Assembly: GCF_003058165.1 (NCBI RefSeq)
Contig: NZ_QBUC01000005.1
Coordinates: forward strand, 62,001 to 126,000
DNA length: 64,000 nucleotides
Direction of reading: 5' to 3'
Origin: Paenisporosarcina sp. OV554
GTDB lineage: Bacteria > Bacillota > Bacilli > Bacillales_A > Planococcaceae
Shown in pieces: positions 16,207 to 25,217 of the stretch; the first letter of the stretch is position 1; the number at the start of each line of letters is the position of its first letter. Under the pieces are notes generated by a model, which saw nothing but the letters and a program-made list of their open reading frames with translations, ran no database searches and had not been told where the DNA came from. Both the position numbers and the translations under genes were made by a program.

Positions 16207-16998
16207 TTAATATGTCCACATGCTCCATTTCCCTATGTCTACGAAGCCTATTCGCTTATAGATAGCACCTGCAGAGGGGTTGTCATAAAACAGACACAAC
16301 ATCTTATTTTCTTCTAATAACTCACGACATAGCTTCGACATACAGTAAGTTGCTAATCCTTTTTTCTGATGACTAGGTAAAGTTCCCACACCCACAATCA
16401 TCGCAGATTGACTGTTTTCAGCTGCGCTTGATGCCGAACTAATGATGGTGCCTTGATCTTTGATAAAGTACGCACGTGCGAGTCCTTTTTCTAAAGAAAC
16501 TTGCTTATGCTCGACACTATAATTACCTTCAGAAAATTCCGGAATAGCTTTCATTTGATTAATTATATCTCGAGCATCATCAACTCGGGCTTTCTCTAAT
16601 GTGATTTCGGTTGGAATTGTTGGGAGTAATTCTGCCGATTCGCATTTAGCGTAATAGAGAACGCGTGGCTTTTTCGGTTTTGCGGTTATATAAGGAGTTA
16701 ACTTATTAACGATTTCTTCAATTCCAGACAAGTAACTGAACGATACATCCTTATTAATAATAGTTGCGATTCCTTTTGCATCAAAATCTCCTGGTGCATA
16801 GACAATGAAGTTTTTATCATATTTCAACAGGACAGCTCTTAGGTTTCCTTGATCATTGAAATCACCCCATAGGGTTTGGATTGACGAATGAAAACCATGA
16901 CCTTCAATATCTCCAATTATAAAGACATTTTCAGCTGGTTCTTGTGATACAAAATTCATTGTCAGTTGGCGATCTATTTCTTGTAATTGCCTTATCAT
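16207..16998 (-). CDS. GNAT-family acetyltransferase with degenerate N-terminal half
   Basis: A 263-residue protein. The C-terminal domain (about 130-263) has the GNAT core VGVGTLPSHQKKGLATYCMS and DNPSAGAIYKRIGF. The N-terminal 120 residues (DRQLTMNFVSQEPAENVFIIG) resemble the GNAT-like domain found before FR47-type acetyltransferases but lack an acetyl-CoA loop. Substrate unknown. AAGGAG lies upstream of the ATG with a rather long spacing. It stands alone between the hydrolase and a divergent GNAT fusion gene. Confidence 0.82.
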   Translation of the reverse strand: MIRQLQEIDRQLTMNFVSQEPAENVFIIGDIEGHGFHSSIQTLWGDFNDQGNLRAVLLKYDKNFIVYAPGDFDAKGIATIINKDVSFSYLSGIEEIVNKLTPYITAKPKKPRVLYYAKCESAELLPTIPTEITLEKARVDDARDIINQMKAIPEFSEGNYSVEHKQVSLEKGLARAYFIKDQGTIISSASSAAENSQSAMIVGVGTLPSHQKKGLATYCMSKLCRELLEENKMLCLFYDNPSAGAIYKRIGFVDIGKWSMWTY

Positions 16999-17221
16999 GT
17001 GACTTCTTCACTCCTTAGCACTTTAGTCTATATTTTGTTTACAAAGAAGTATTGTTACTTTATAACGTTATTCCATAATAATTCCATTATCATATTAAAT
17101 ATTACCCATTATTTTCATTTTTATAGAAAAATTACTCTTAAAGCAGTGTATAATACTTATTAAAATGATAATATTACACTAATCAGCAAGCATTTCTTTC
17201 GATACAGAAAAGAGGTTATTT

Positions 17222-18037
17222 ATGGTAAAGAAAATGGAGAAAAAGTACATACCTTTAGAATCTTTTTTTGCAGAAGTTTCACAAAATGAAGTCACGCTTA
17301 CATATACTGCTATCGAAAATATCGTCGGTCAACCCTTACCAAATGCTGCTTTTCTGAATAGTAGTTGGTGGAAAAAAACGAAACCACCTGCAACACACTA
17401 TTTAGCTTGGATGAACTCTGATTATACAATAAAAGAAATAGACTTAGGACGGTCAATCACTTTTATTAAAGAGTCCGATGAGATAAATGTGAATAGTTCT
17501 TCTCCTAATCCTAAAAATATATTAATTATTCGCCCTGTTGATTTAGATGATGCACGTTCTTTTATACATCTTCAACAAGATATTGATTCAGAATCTGACT
17601 TTATGCTTTTCGGCAAAGAAGAGCGCAAAATATCAGTTCAAGCCATCCGCAAGCGAATTGGAGAATGGAAAAAATCCGATACTTCCAGAATATTTGTCGG
17701 TATCCTTAATGGAGAATTTGCTGGCTTTGTCGCTGTAGTTACTGGCCCATCTCCTCGAGCAAGTCACTGTGCTTCTATCGTAATTGGTGTACGTAAAGCT
17801 TACTATGGAAAAAGTGTTGGTACATCGTTAATGACTAAAGCAGAAGCGTGGGCACAAGAAGTTGGCATTTCTCGTTTAGAACTTACAGTGATTGAACGCA
17901 ATTTTCCCGCATTAGCCCTTTATAAGAAAATGGGATATACCATAGAAGGCACGCGAATTAATTCCTTATTCATTAATGGTGAATATCTAAATGAATTGTA
18001 TATGGGGAAATATCTAAAAAGTGACGACGTGAAATAA
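17222..18037 (+). CDS. DUF7662-like domain fused to GNAT acetyltransferase
   Basis: The first 80 residues (KYIPLESFF, LTYTAIENIVGQPLPNAAF, SSWWKKT) look like the small DUF7662 domain seen in several bacillus hypothetical proteins. Residues about 100-270 are a GNAT domain (IVIGVRKAYYGKSVGTSLMT, NFPALALYKKMGYTIEGTR). The pairing suggests that the N-terminal domain recognises a substrate, but this is unproven. GAGG lies 6 nt before the ATG. An AT-rich 220-nt region separates it from the divergent GNAT gene. Its stop codon lies inside a terminator hairpin. Confidence 0.75.
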   Translation: MVKKMEKKYIPLESFFAEVSQNEVTLTYTAIENIVGQPLPNAAFLNSSWWKKTKPPATHYLAWMNSDYTIKEIDLGRSITFIKESDEINVNSSSPNPKNILIIRPVDLDDARSFIHLQQDIDSESDFMLFGKEERKISVQAIRKRIGEWKKSDTSRIFVGILNGEFAGFVAVVTGPSPRASHCASIVIGVRKAYYGKSVGTSLMTKAEAWAQEVGISRLELTVIERNFPALALYKKMGYTIEGTRINSLFINGEYLNELYMGKYLKSDDVK

Positions 18038-18056
18038 ATCACGTCGTCGCTTTTGT
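18016..18056. terminator. Terminator between GNAT fusion and arsC
   Basis: Stem GTGACGACGTGA / TCACGTCGTCGC with T/A tracts, shared by convergent genes. Confidence 0.85.
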
Positions 18057-18476
18057 TTATCTTCCAGATTTCGAAAACTCTTCAATTCTTGCATCAATTT
18101 CATCACGGACTCTTTGAAACACAGCCCACTTCTCTTCTTCCGTGCCTTCAGCTCGTGCAGGATCGTCAAAGCCCCAATGCCAGCGTCTCACATGAGGTGG
18201 AGTCATTGGACATTTGTCGTCAGCATCCCCGCACAATGTCACTACGAAGTCTGCTTTATTTAATAGCTCAGTATCAATCATATCCGATGTTTGGTTACGA
18301 ATATCTATACCCACTTCATCCATCGCTTTAATGGCTATTGGATTAAGTCCATGTGCCTCAATACCAGCTGAATATACATTATACTTTTCACTTAAGTACT
18401 TATGACCAAATGCTTCAGCCATCTGTGAGCGGCATGAATTGCCGGTACATAAAAAATAAAATATTTTCTTTTCCAT
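18057..18476 (-). CDS. arsC: Arsenate reductase ArsC (thioredoxin-coupled)
   Basis: A 139-residue low-molecular-weight-phosphatase-fold reductase converting arsenate to arsenite. P-loop CTGNSCRSQ has the catalytic Cys10 and Cys15, and the redox pair Cys82/Cys89 lies in [17 protein letters not shown], the thioredoxin-linked ArsC type of bacilli. The ATG at 18476 follows AAGGA; an upstream start at 18512 would overlap arsB and is unlikely. Last gene of arsRBC, 14 nt after arsB. Confidence 0.94.
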   Translation of the reverse strand: MEKKIFYFLCTGNSCRSQMAEAFGHKYLSEKYNVYSAGIEAHGLNPIAIKAMDEVGIDIRNQTSDMIDTELLNKADFVVTLCGDADDKCPMTPPHVRRWHWGFDDPARAEGTEEEKWAVFQRVRDEIDARIEEFSKSGR

Positions 18477-18490
18477 GAGTATCATCCTTT

Positions 18491-19786
18491 TTAATGAATT
18501 AGAGTTAACCATAAATAAAGTCCAGTTAAGGTAATGAATAAAGTAGGAACTGTTAATATTACACCTAGTTTAAAGTAATATCCCCATGCTATTTTTACGC
18601 CTTTTTGACTTAATACATGCAACCATAGTAAGGTCGCAAGAGAACCAATTGGTGTCATTTTCGGGCCTAAGTCAGACCCGATAATATTTGCATAAATGAG
18701 AGCTTCTCGCATCACACCAGTTGTATTAGTATCGGCAATCGCAAGAGCGTCAATCATGACTGTTGGCATGTTGTTCATAACTGCGGATAGAATTGCCGCG
18801 ATAAAGCCCATACCAAGTGTTGCAGTATATAAACCATGACTAGTTGTCCATTCAATTACTTCTGTTAACACTGAAGTTAAGCCAACATTACGAAGTCCAT
18901 ATACAACGACATACATACCAATTGAGAAATAGACAATAGCCCATGGAGCGCCTTTGATTACATTTTTCGTGTGAACTGCCGAGCTTCTACGTGCAATGAA
19001 CAAGAAGATAAGAGCTACACTTATTGCAATAAAGGAAACGGGAATATTGAATGATTCGCTTAAGAAATAACCAATCAATAATATGCTAAGTACATACCAT
19101 GAAACATGGAACATGCGAATATCTTTTAACGCTGCTTTTGGCTCTTTTAACATCTTCTCGTCAAAATGTTTCGGGATTGATTTTCCAAAGAATAAATACA
19201 GTACCAACATACTCGCTGCAACACTAAATAAGTTTGGAACAAACATGCGCGATGCATATTCGATAAATCCAATGCCAAAGAAATCTGCAGATACGATATT
19301 TACTAAGTTACTGATGACAAAAGGAAGTGATGCGGTATCTGCAATAAATCCGGAAGCCATAATAAACGGTAAAATCATCTTATCTTTAAAATCAAGTGCA
19401 CGAACCATAGCTAATACAATCGGTGTCAGGATGAGGGCTGCACCATCGTTTGCAAACAAGGCTGCTACTACCGCTCCAAGTAACGTGACCAGTAAGAACA
19501 TGCGAATTCCGCTTCCTTTTGCAAAGCGAGCCATATGCAGGGCTGCCCATTCAAAGAACCCAATTTCGTCTAAAATTAACGAAATGATAATTAACGCAAT
19601 AAACGTTAATGTAGCATTCCAAACAATTTCGGTTACATCAATTACGTCTTGAAGATTCACAACGCCTACTAGAAGGGCAATTGCAGCTCCAGCCATTGCT
19701 GACCAACCAATTGAAAGCCCCTTAGGTTGCCATATTACAAAAATTAACGTCACAATAAAAACTATACTTGCTAACCATAAATCCAT
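18491..19786 (-). CDS. arsB: Arsenite efflux permease ArsB
   Basis: A 431-residue integral membrane arsenite/antimonite exporter of the ArsB/NhaD (ion transporter) superfamily. About a dozen hydrophobic segments are visible, with conserved [13 protein letters not shown] and [17 protein letters not shown], the two re-entrant loop signatures of ArsB. It can work alone using membrane potential; no arsA is present. GGAGG lies 7 nt before the ATG. Between arsR and arsC in one operon. Confidence 0.94.
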   Translation of the reverse strand: MDLWLASIVFIVTLIFVIWQPKGLSIGWSAMAGAAIALLVGVVNLQDVIDVTEIVWNATLTFIALIIISLILDEIGFFEWAALHMARFAKGSGIRMFLLVTLLGAVVAALFANDGAALILTPIVLAMVRALDFKDKMILPFIMASGFIADTASLPFVISNLVNIVSADFFGIGFIEYASRMFVPNLFSVAASMLVLYLFFGKSIPKHFDEKMLKEPKAALKDIRMFHVSWYVLSILLIGYFLSESFNIPVSFIAISVALIFLFIARRSSAVHTKNVIKGAPWAIVYFSIGMYVVVYGLRNVGLTSVLTEVIEWTTSHGLYTATLGMGFIAAILSAVMNNMPTVMIDALAIADTNTTGVMREALIYANIIGSDLGPKMTPIGSLATLLWLHVLSQKGVKIAWGYYFKLGVILTVPTLFITLTGLYLWLTLIH

Positions 19787-19800
19787 TTTGAATCCTCCGC

Positions 19801-20133
19801 TTATGCTTCACACATGACTTTTTTTCCTTCTTTAATTAAGTCTTCTACCGTCCGGGTTGGAGCGGGTAGTAAACTGAGTAAATGTATCAATACAGGAAAT
19901 TGAGGGTGTCGAACCTGCAATGACCAAATTGTCCAGCGACCTCGTTTTTCTTCACTTACAATGCCCGCATCTTTTAATTTACGCATATGCTGACTAATTG
20001 CGGGTTGGGTCATTTGCAGCAATTCGGTCAGTTCACATACACATAATGATTGATGCATGAGATAGCTTAGAATTCTAAGACGATTTTGATCACCAATGCC
20101 TTTTAAATATTGTTCCATTGCTAAATAATCCAT
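19801..20133 (-). CDS. arsR: ArsR arsenical-resistance repressor
   Basis: A 110-residue ArsR/SmtB winged-helix regulator with the arsenite-binding pair in [10 protein letters not shown] and the recognition helix [12 protein letters not shown]. It represses the ars operon until arsenite binds. AAGGAG directly abuts the ATG at 20139 but lies 6 nt before the ATG at 20133, so the latter is the better start. First gene of arsRBC with 15-nt gaps. Confidence 0.92.
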   Translation of the reverse strand: MDYLAMEQYLKGIGDQNRLRILSYLMHQSLCVCELTELLQMTQPAISQHMRKLKDAGIVSEEKRGRWTIWSLQVRHPQFPVLIHLLSLLPAPTRTVEDLIKEGKKVMCEA

Positions 20134-20151
20134 AAGCATCTCCTTATCTAT

Positions 20152-20190
20152 TTATGAATAATTTCATTATATAAGCATGTCCTTATGAAT
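20152..20190 (-). promoter_or_regulatory. Putative ArsR operator/promoter region
   Basis: Imperfect palindrome TTATGAATAATTTCATTATATAA at 20152-20174, with a further TTATGAAT half-site at 20183-20190. TTCATAA half-sites are typical of ArsR operators in bacilli. Located just upstream of arsR. Confidence 0.5.
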
Positions 20191-20312
20191 TCAATGGACA
20201 ATGCAGAAACTACTTTATTCTTAGAAGAGATCCGTAAGTTCAACTGAAGAAGATAAGGTTCCAGGTCGCTTAGGACGCTTTACCTGCTGCACCATGTGCT
20301 ATAGAACAAAGG

Positions 20313-20430
20313 GATGGGGGAATGTGGCGAAGTCACATTCCCCCATTACTTTTCATTAGGTAAAGATGCAGCATGATGCTTTCAAAAGCTCCACGGAAAC
20401 CTGAGTGATAAAGTGGTTTTAGGTTTCATG
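20313..20430 (+). repeat. Hairpin-plus-tail dispersed repeat, copy A
   Basis: A GGGGGAATGTG.../...CACATTCCCCC hairpin is followed by about 85 nt (TCATTAGGTAA, GCAGCATGATG, CGGAAACCTGAGTG). The same arrangement recurs at 40333-40440 with roughly 80 percent identity. It lies in the 20.19-20.68 kb gene-free gap between arsR and amhX; apart from this copy and the hairpin at 20622 I see no gene there. Confidence 0.7.
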
Positions 20431-20621
20431 GTTGCCACTAAACAGTTCCAGTCCGCTTGAGAAGCTTTAAATTCTGTACCTAGCCTTAATCTTAAGAACA
20501 AAGTTGACTAGCTATAAATACGCTTTCTTCTTTCGAAAAGTAGCGCAGCGAAATAAAACCATTCAATAAGCCTTATATAGGTAGAAGTGATGAAAGTTTG
20601 AGTGCCAAGATCACCTGTAAG

Positions 20622-20663
20622 AGTAAGGGGGATGTGACTTAGTCACATCCCCCTTACTCTTAT
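20622..20663 (-). terminator. Strong hairpin related to the dispersed repeat; amhX terminator
   Basis: Near-perfect stem TAAGAGTAAGGGGGATGTGACT / AGTCACATCCCCCTTACTCTTA (each arm about 22 bp). It lies just past the amhX stop and shares its GGGGGATGTGACT core with the hairpins at 20313 and 40333. Confidence 0.65.
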
Positions 20664-20679
20664 CTAGAAAAAAAGTGTT

Positions 20680-21822
20680 TCAAACTTTCTTGTTATTATT
20701 GATTAATTGAATGGCATTAAGAATGGTGTTGGTTAGAATTTCAATGCCTGTATAAATACTCTCATGATTGAATGTCATTTTCGGATGATGCAGTCCTGGA
20801 GACAACCCGCATCCTAGACCGAGCATCGTCGCTTTTAAATTGGGTTTATGTAGGGAGTAAAAATGAAAGTCTTCACCACCTGGAGTCGTGATCCGTGGTT
20901 CCAATTTCTCTGCACCTAAAACTGTGATAATGGCTTGTTCCATAAGATCATATGCTTCTTCATTTACAATGGCTGCTACTAATCCTTCGTGCATTTTAAA
21001 TTTTATTTTAACGTGATATATGGATTCTACACTGCGAAGAACTTCATTCACTTTTATCCGAAGAATCCGCATGGCTTCATTGGTTTGAGCACGTGCATCT
21101 AGTGTAAATGATGCTTTTCCTGGGATGATATTGCCTGTTTCACTACCCGCATGCAACTTGGTCATTTTCACGGAATAAGGGACGAGTGGATCCATTCGAA
21201 TGCCTTCTAAACCATGAACAATTGCTGCACCTACTTCAATTGCATTTTGACCGAGATGTGGCCTAGCAGCATGAGCATCTTCTCCTTCAATTGTACCTTT
21301 TATGATACCAGCAGCTCCATGACATATAGCAGCCGATGCTGTACAATCTGGAATTTCTTGAATGGGTCGAAGGTGGACTCCAAATAAATAATCTACATCG
21401 TCTAAGACACCTTGCTTAAGCATCTTTAAAGCGCCTTGTCCTTTTTCTTCAGCCGGTTGAAATATCCATTTAAAGCGAATATCTTTCGGAAATCCTACTT
21501 CTTTCATCTTCAATAAAGTACCTATACCAATGGTCATATGAGCATCATGACCACATGAGTGATTTGCTTTGAATACTCCATCTACTTCTTGCCAAAGTGC
21601 ATCCATATCTGCGCGAATGCCGATACATGTTGGACCTTCCCCGATCTCAACAACCAAACCTGTGCTGTCATCAAATGTTCGAACGCTAAATCCTTCTTGT
21701 TCAATCATTTTTTTTAAGTAAGCTGTTGTCTCAACTTCTTTCCAACTGATTTCTGGATGTTCATGTAAATACGTAAATATTTCATATATTCTTGACCTGT
21801 TGGATTCCTTGCCGTCTTTCAT
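20680..21822 (-). CDS. amhX: M20-family amidohydrolase (AmhX-like)
   Basis: A 380-residue peptidase-M20 amidohydrolase, similar in length and N-terminus (YEIFTYLHEHPEISWKE) to B. subtilis AmhX. Metal ligands are visible in ADMDALW, NHSCGHDAHM, QPAEEKGQG and LHHPKM. It probably removes N-acyl groups from amino acids or small amides in the cytoplasm. The ATG at 21822 has GAGG 8 nt upstream; a GTG three codons earlier overlaps that site. Followed by a long hairpin. Confidence 0.82.
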   Translation of the reverse strand: MKDGKESNRSRIYEIFTYLHEHPEISWKEVETTAYLKKMIEQEGFSVRTFDDSTGLVVEIGEGPTCIGIRADMDALWQEVDGVFKANHSCGHDAHMTIGIGTLLKMKEVGFPKDIRFKWIFQPAEEKGQGALKMLKQGVLDDVDYLFGVHLRPIQEIPDCTASAAICHGAAGIIKGTIEGEDAHAARPHLGQNAIEVGAAIVHGLEGIRMDPLVPYSVKMTKLHAGSETGNIIPGKASFTLDARAQTNEAMRILRIKVNEVLRSVESIYHVKIKFKMHEGLVAAIVNEEAYDLMEQAIITVLGAEKLEPRITTPGGEDFHFYSLHKPNLKATMLGLGCGLSPGLHHPKMTFNHESIYTGIEILTNTILNAIQLINNNKKV

Positions 21823-22141
21823 ATCTTTCACCTCATGAATATGTTGTTTCTATTACATTATCCTATTTCGAGTGAAAGTATTAGGCTTTTTTTCAGAAAT
21901 ATAAAGTTAACAAGTACAATACCGAAAATGAGGGTATTGTATTTAAGGCTATGTTATAAAAAAGGATGGTATAAGGTGGTTTTTTGGGGTAAACAATATG
22001 AAGTATTGGCTTTTAAATACGGCATTATGTTCCCTTACTGTTAAATCAATTATTAAAATTCTCTAAGTATAAACATAATCATTCCATCTTTTTTTAGCCT
22101 TGCAACAGTAATAATGCCTTTTAGAAAGGACATTACAAATA
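21823..22141. other. Intergenic region without convincing gene
   Basis: About 320 nt of AT-rich sequence between divergent amhX and the DUF2254 gene. A 69-codon frame at 21835-22044 has no family resemblance or ribosome site. It presumably holds both promoters; AAAGGA before 22142 is the only clear signal. Confidence 0.5.
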
Positions 22142-23506
22142 ATGAAAACATATCTTCTAGATAAGTATTTAAAAAAATACACAAGGATGTCAGAAAGGGA
22201 GCTAGCCCATCAAGTTAAGTCAAACTTATGGTTTACCCCCGTGCTTTACGTCCTTTTTTCCATGATTTTATTAAGTGTAACTTTAAATGGTGACTTGAAT
22301 TACGGCATGGGCAATAAAATGATATCGTATTTTGCCGTAGATTATGAACTAACTCTTTCTCTCTTAAGCGTCCTTACTGCAGCTACCTTAACGATTACAA
22401 TATTCACATTCAACTTGGTATTAGTTGTTTTCACTACTTTTTCTGGACAGTTTTCCCCTCGTATTCTTAAAAATTTTATATCCAGCAAAGCGACACAGCG
22501 TGTTTTAGGGATTTTTACTGGTAGCTTTATCTATGTTCTTTTATCCTTATTCTTTCTTAATAAAAGAATCACTGAGTATTATTTTGCTGTTCCGATTACA
22601 GCGACTTTTTTAGCAATCTTTTCGATGGCCACTTTTATATTTTTTATTAATCATGCAGTTGCGTGGTTACAAGTGAATCAATTGACGGATGACATGAAAA
22701 AAGAAGCATTGGGAATTGTAAAAGGAACTTTGAAAGATGAACTAGATAGTTACAAAGTAAAAGATTTCAATGACACAGATGCAGATATTCGGAACGGAAA
22801 GGGACTCCAAATTAAAGCAGGTACACCGGGCTATATTCAACTCGTGGATTTTATCTCTATGATCGAAGAAGCTAAAAAAGATGACATTATGATGAGGTTT
22901 GAGCACACAATCGGGAGCTACGTGTTTGAAAGTACACCACTTTTGACTTATTGGAAAAAGCATGAGATGAAAATAGATGAAGATAAATATTTGGCGTTTT
23001 TTAGCGTTAGAAAGAAACAGACTGAAGTTCAAGATATTGAATTCAGCATAAATAAACTAGTCGAGGTTGCTATAAGAGCGCTTGGAAATTACGACCCCAA
23101 GACAGCAACTACTGCTATTTACCAAGTTAGCGAAGTGCTTGTTTCTATTTCTCTAGTAACCGATTTTTCTAATTATTTAGCAGATGATGAGAATAACCTT
23201 CGACTCCTATTGCAAAAAAGAGATTTTAATCACTATTTGTACAATGGATTAGGGTATATCAGACACTATGCGAAAGATAATGTTATTGTTTCAACGGACA
23301 TCTTAAAAGCTTTGGATTTAATGGCTAAATCGCTTAATCCACGCGATTATCAATCAGTTTGGGATTTTGCAATACACACCGCACTTGGTTTTGAAAATCT
23401 TTTTCTTTTTGAACAAGACAGCCAACAATTTTATCTGGCCTTATATAACTTAGCCACTACTACTAACAATCAAAAAGACTATGAAAAATTCCTGAAAAAA
23501 ATGTAA
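22142..23506 (+). CDS. DUF2254-family membrane protein
   Basis: A 454-residue protein with four predicted N-terminal membrane helices (about 30-175) and a long soluble C-terminal part. The stretch TTFSGQFSPRILKNFISS and RVLGIFTGSFIYVLLSL match the DUF2254 pattern (SSQFSPRLL...VLGxFxGTFxY). Function is unknown. AGAAAGGA lies upstream of the ATG. Monocistronic, followed by a compact terminator. Confidence 0.8.
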   Translation: MKTYLLDKYLKKYTRMSERELAHQVKSNLWFTPVLYVLFSMILLSVTLNGDLNYGMGNKMISYFAVDYELTLSLLSVLTAATLTITIFTFNLVLVVFTTFSGQFSPRILKNFISSKATQRVLGIFTGSFIYVLLSLFFLNKRITEYYFAVPITATFLAIFSMATFIFFINHAVAWLQVNQLTDDMKKEALGIVKGTLKDELDSYKVKDFNDTDADIRNGKGLQIKAGTPGYIQLVDFISMIEEAKKDDIMMRFEHTIGSYVFESTPLLTYWKKHEMKIDEDKYLAFFSVRKKQTEVQDIEFSINKLVEVAIRALGNYDPKTATTAIYQVSEVLVSISLVTDFSNYLADDENNLRLLLQKRDFNHYLYNGLGYIRHYAKDNVIVSTDILKALDLMAKSLNPRDYQSVWDFAIHTALGFENLFLFEQDSQQFYLALYNLATTTNNQKDYEKFLKKM

Positions 23507-23550
23507 TTCCACTCAAGGAAGCAACAACAGGTATGGGTTATTCAAACAAA

Positions 23551-23576
23551 AAAACGTCCCGTAAAAACGGGACATT
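23551..23576. terminator. Bidirectional terminator
   Basis: GTCCCGT / ACGGGAC stem with flanking A and T tracts between DUF2254 and the PfpI gene. Confidence 0.8.
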
Positions 23577-23582
23577 TCATGC

Positions 23583-24101
23583 TTATAGTTGTTCTAATAA
23601 TTTTAGGGATTCACGATTAAATGCTGGAATATCTTCAGGTTGTCGACTTGTTACCAATTGATTTTGGCAAACAACTACTTCTTTATCTACAAATTTTGCA
23701 CCGGCATATAACATATCTTGAGCAATCGATTTATAACCAGTTGCATCACGACCTTCTAACGCTTTAGCCGAAATCAACAGTTGCGGTCCATGACATATTG
23801 CGAATACTGGTTTCTTTGCATCCATAAAGGCTTTTGTGAATTCCACAAACCTTTCATCGGCACGTAATTGGTCAGGTGAAGAACCACCTGGGAGGAACAA
23901 TGCGTCAAAATCTTCTGGTTTCACATCGTCGATACCATGGTCAATCTTCAACTTCGCTTCCCCTTGTTTGCCTTTCACTTCTTTGCCTGCTTCTTTTTCA
24001 ATAGTAAATACTTCATGTCCCGCTTCGTTAAAAGCCCTTGACGGATCCATATACTCAATGTCTTCAAACATATTCGTGATTAAAGTTGCAATTTTAGCCA
24101 T
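23583..24101 (-). CDS. DJ-1/PfpI-family protein (YfkM-like general stress protein)
   Basis: A 172-residue class-I-amidotransferase-fold protein with the nucleophile elbow AICHGPQLL and upstream Glu in MFEDIEY, as in PfpI/YhbO/YfkM proteins. Family members act as deglycases, glyoxalases or chaperones in stress; B. subtilis YfkM is a SigB-dependent stress protein of the same size. Which activity applies is unknown. AAGGAG precedes the ATG at 24101. Confidence 0.87.
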   Translation of the reverse strand: MAKIATLITNMFEDIEYMDPSRAFNEAGHEVFTIEKEAGKEVKGKQGEAKLKIDHGIDDVKPEDFDALFLPGGSSPDQLRADERFVEFTKAFMDAKKPVFAICHGPQLLISAKALEGRDATGYKSIAQDMLYAGAKFVDKEVVVCQNQLVTSRQPEDIPAFNRESLKLLEQL

Positions 24102-24165
24102 TTCTAAATCACTCCTTAAAGTTTGTTCACTATTAATATTCCACTAAAATATCCCATTAAACCTA

Positions 24166-24756
24166 TTATCGATATTTTGAGACCATTGGATGGCCCTTTT
24201 CAGAAAACCGATAAGGGTAATCTACCGCTTCTCCAGTATTTTGGATCCCTACACGTGGACCTATTTCAAGTTCTTTCACACCTGGACCTGGTGCAATGAA
24301 AAGTGGTTTTTCTGTCCAATGATGACCATAGAAACTCATAGTCACACCTAGCGCCTTAGATAGCTTACCCGGACCGTTTGTCCAATTTTTCATTGCTGTT
24401 GTTCCGCGAAATTGTTGCATTAATTCATGACCAACAATGGGTTCTCCAGCTCGTATCAAGATAGCCTCAGGTTTACAGATAGGACCACTAACAACGTTCA
24501 TCAATGTATGTGTGTGCATTTGATAGGTATAAACAAGTCCTGGCTCTCCAAACATTACTTCAGTTCGCTTCGTTCGCCGATTACCAAAACTATGTGCCGC
24601 TCGATCTTCAGATCCCATATATGCTTCAGTTTCAATTATTTTTACGACCAATAAACCATCAGGATGCTGATGAACAAGATATTGACCAACTAAGTTTTGA
24701 GCAAGTTGAATCGTTGGTTGTTGAAAAAAGTTAGTTGAAATTGGTTGGAAATTCAT
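24166..24756 (-). CDS. DNA-3-methyladenine glycosylase (AAG/MPG type)
   Basis: A 196-residue base-excision-repair enzyme removing alkylated purines. Hallmarks: IIETEAYMGSEDRAAHSFGNR (catalytic Glu and Tyr), VYTYQMHTH, AILIRAGEP and GPGKLSKALG. Size is that of bacterial Mpg proteins such as YxlJ. The ATG at 24756 is 8 nt after AAGGAG; the ATG two codons earlier lies too close. Convergent with the PfpI gene. Confidence 0.92.
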   Translation of the reverse strand: MNFQPISTNFFQQPTIQLAQNLVGQYLVHQHPDGLLVVKIIETEAYMGSEDRAAHSFGNRRTKRTEVMFGEPGLVYTYQMHTHTLMNVVSGPICKPEAILIRAGEPIVGHELMQQFRGTTAMKNWTNGPGKLSKALGVTMSFYGHHWTEKPLFIAPGPGVKELEIGPRVGIQNTGEAVDYPYRFSEKGHPMVSKYR

Positions 24757-24824
24757 GTGCATTTCTCCTTCTTTTATTATACTTTAACAATACATAGAAT
24801 TTTATCGAAACGGGGAAACTACAG

Positions 24825-25127
24825 ATGAAAGAAATTATCCAAGAAATACAACAATTTAGAAATGATCGAAACTGGGACGGTAATCACGATGCACGGAACT
24901 TAGCTATTTCCATCTCGCTCGAAGCAAGTGAGCTGCTAGAATGTTTCCAGTGGCGGTCTCCGGAAGATGCAATTGCTCATGATAAACAAGCGATTGTTGA
25001 TGAAATGGCCGATGTATTTATTTACTTGTTGCAGTTTTCCGATGTAATTGGAGTAGATTTAATCGAAGCAGCACGTGATAAAATGAAGAAAAATGCCATA
25101 AAATATCCGATTGGGACAAAATCATAA
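24825..25127 (+). CDS. MazG-like nucleotide pyrophosphohydrolase
   Basis: A 100-residue all-alpha NTP pyrophosphatase. SLEASELLECFQW and DEMADVFIYLLQF give the ExxE and ExxD metal-binding pairs of the MazG/dCTPase superfamily; KYPIGTKS resembles the RutC/XTP3TPA-type C-terminus. It probably hydrolyses non-canonical or excess (d)NTPs to monophosphates. Divergent from the DNA glycosylase gene, a reasonable housekeeping neighbour. Confidence 0.88.
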   Translation: MKEIIQEIQQFRNDRNWDGNHDARNLAISISLEASELLECFQWRSPEDAIAHDKQAIVDEMADVFIYLLQFSDVIGVDLIEAARDKMKKNAIKYPIGTKS

Positions 25128-25217
25128 GGAATTTAGACTATACACTACTTTCTTCCTATTGAGTAATTGATGACTGAATATTACATTAATTACATAAATA
25201 AATAAGGAGTTGACCGC

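Noticed and set aside
21835-22044. Short plus-strand ORF before the DUF2254 gene
   Set aside because: No recognisable ribosome site, low-complexity composition, unlikely protein.
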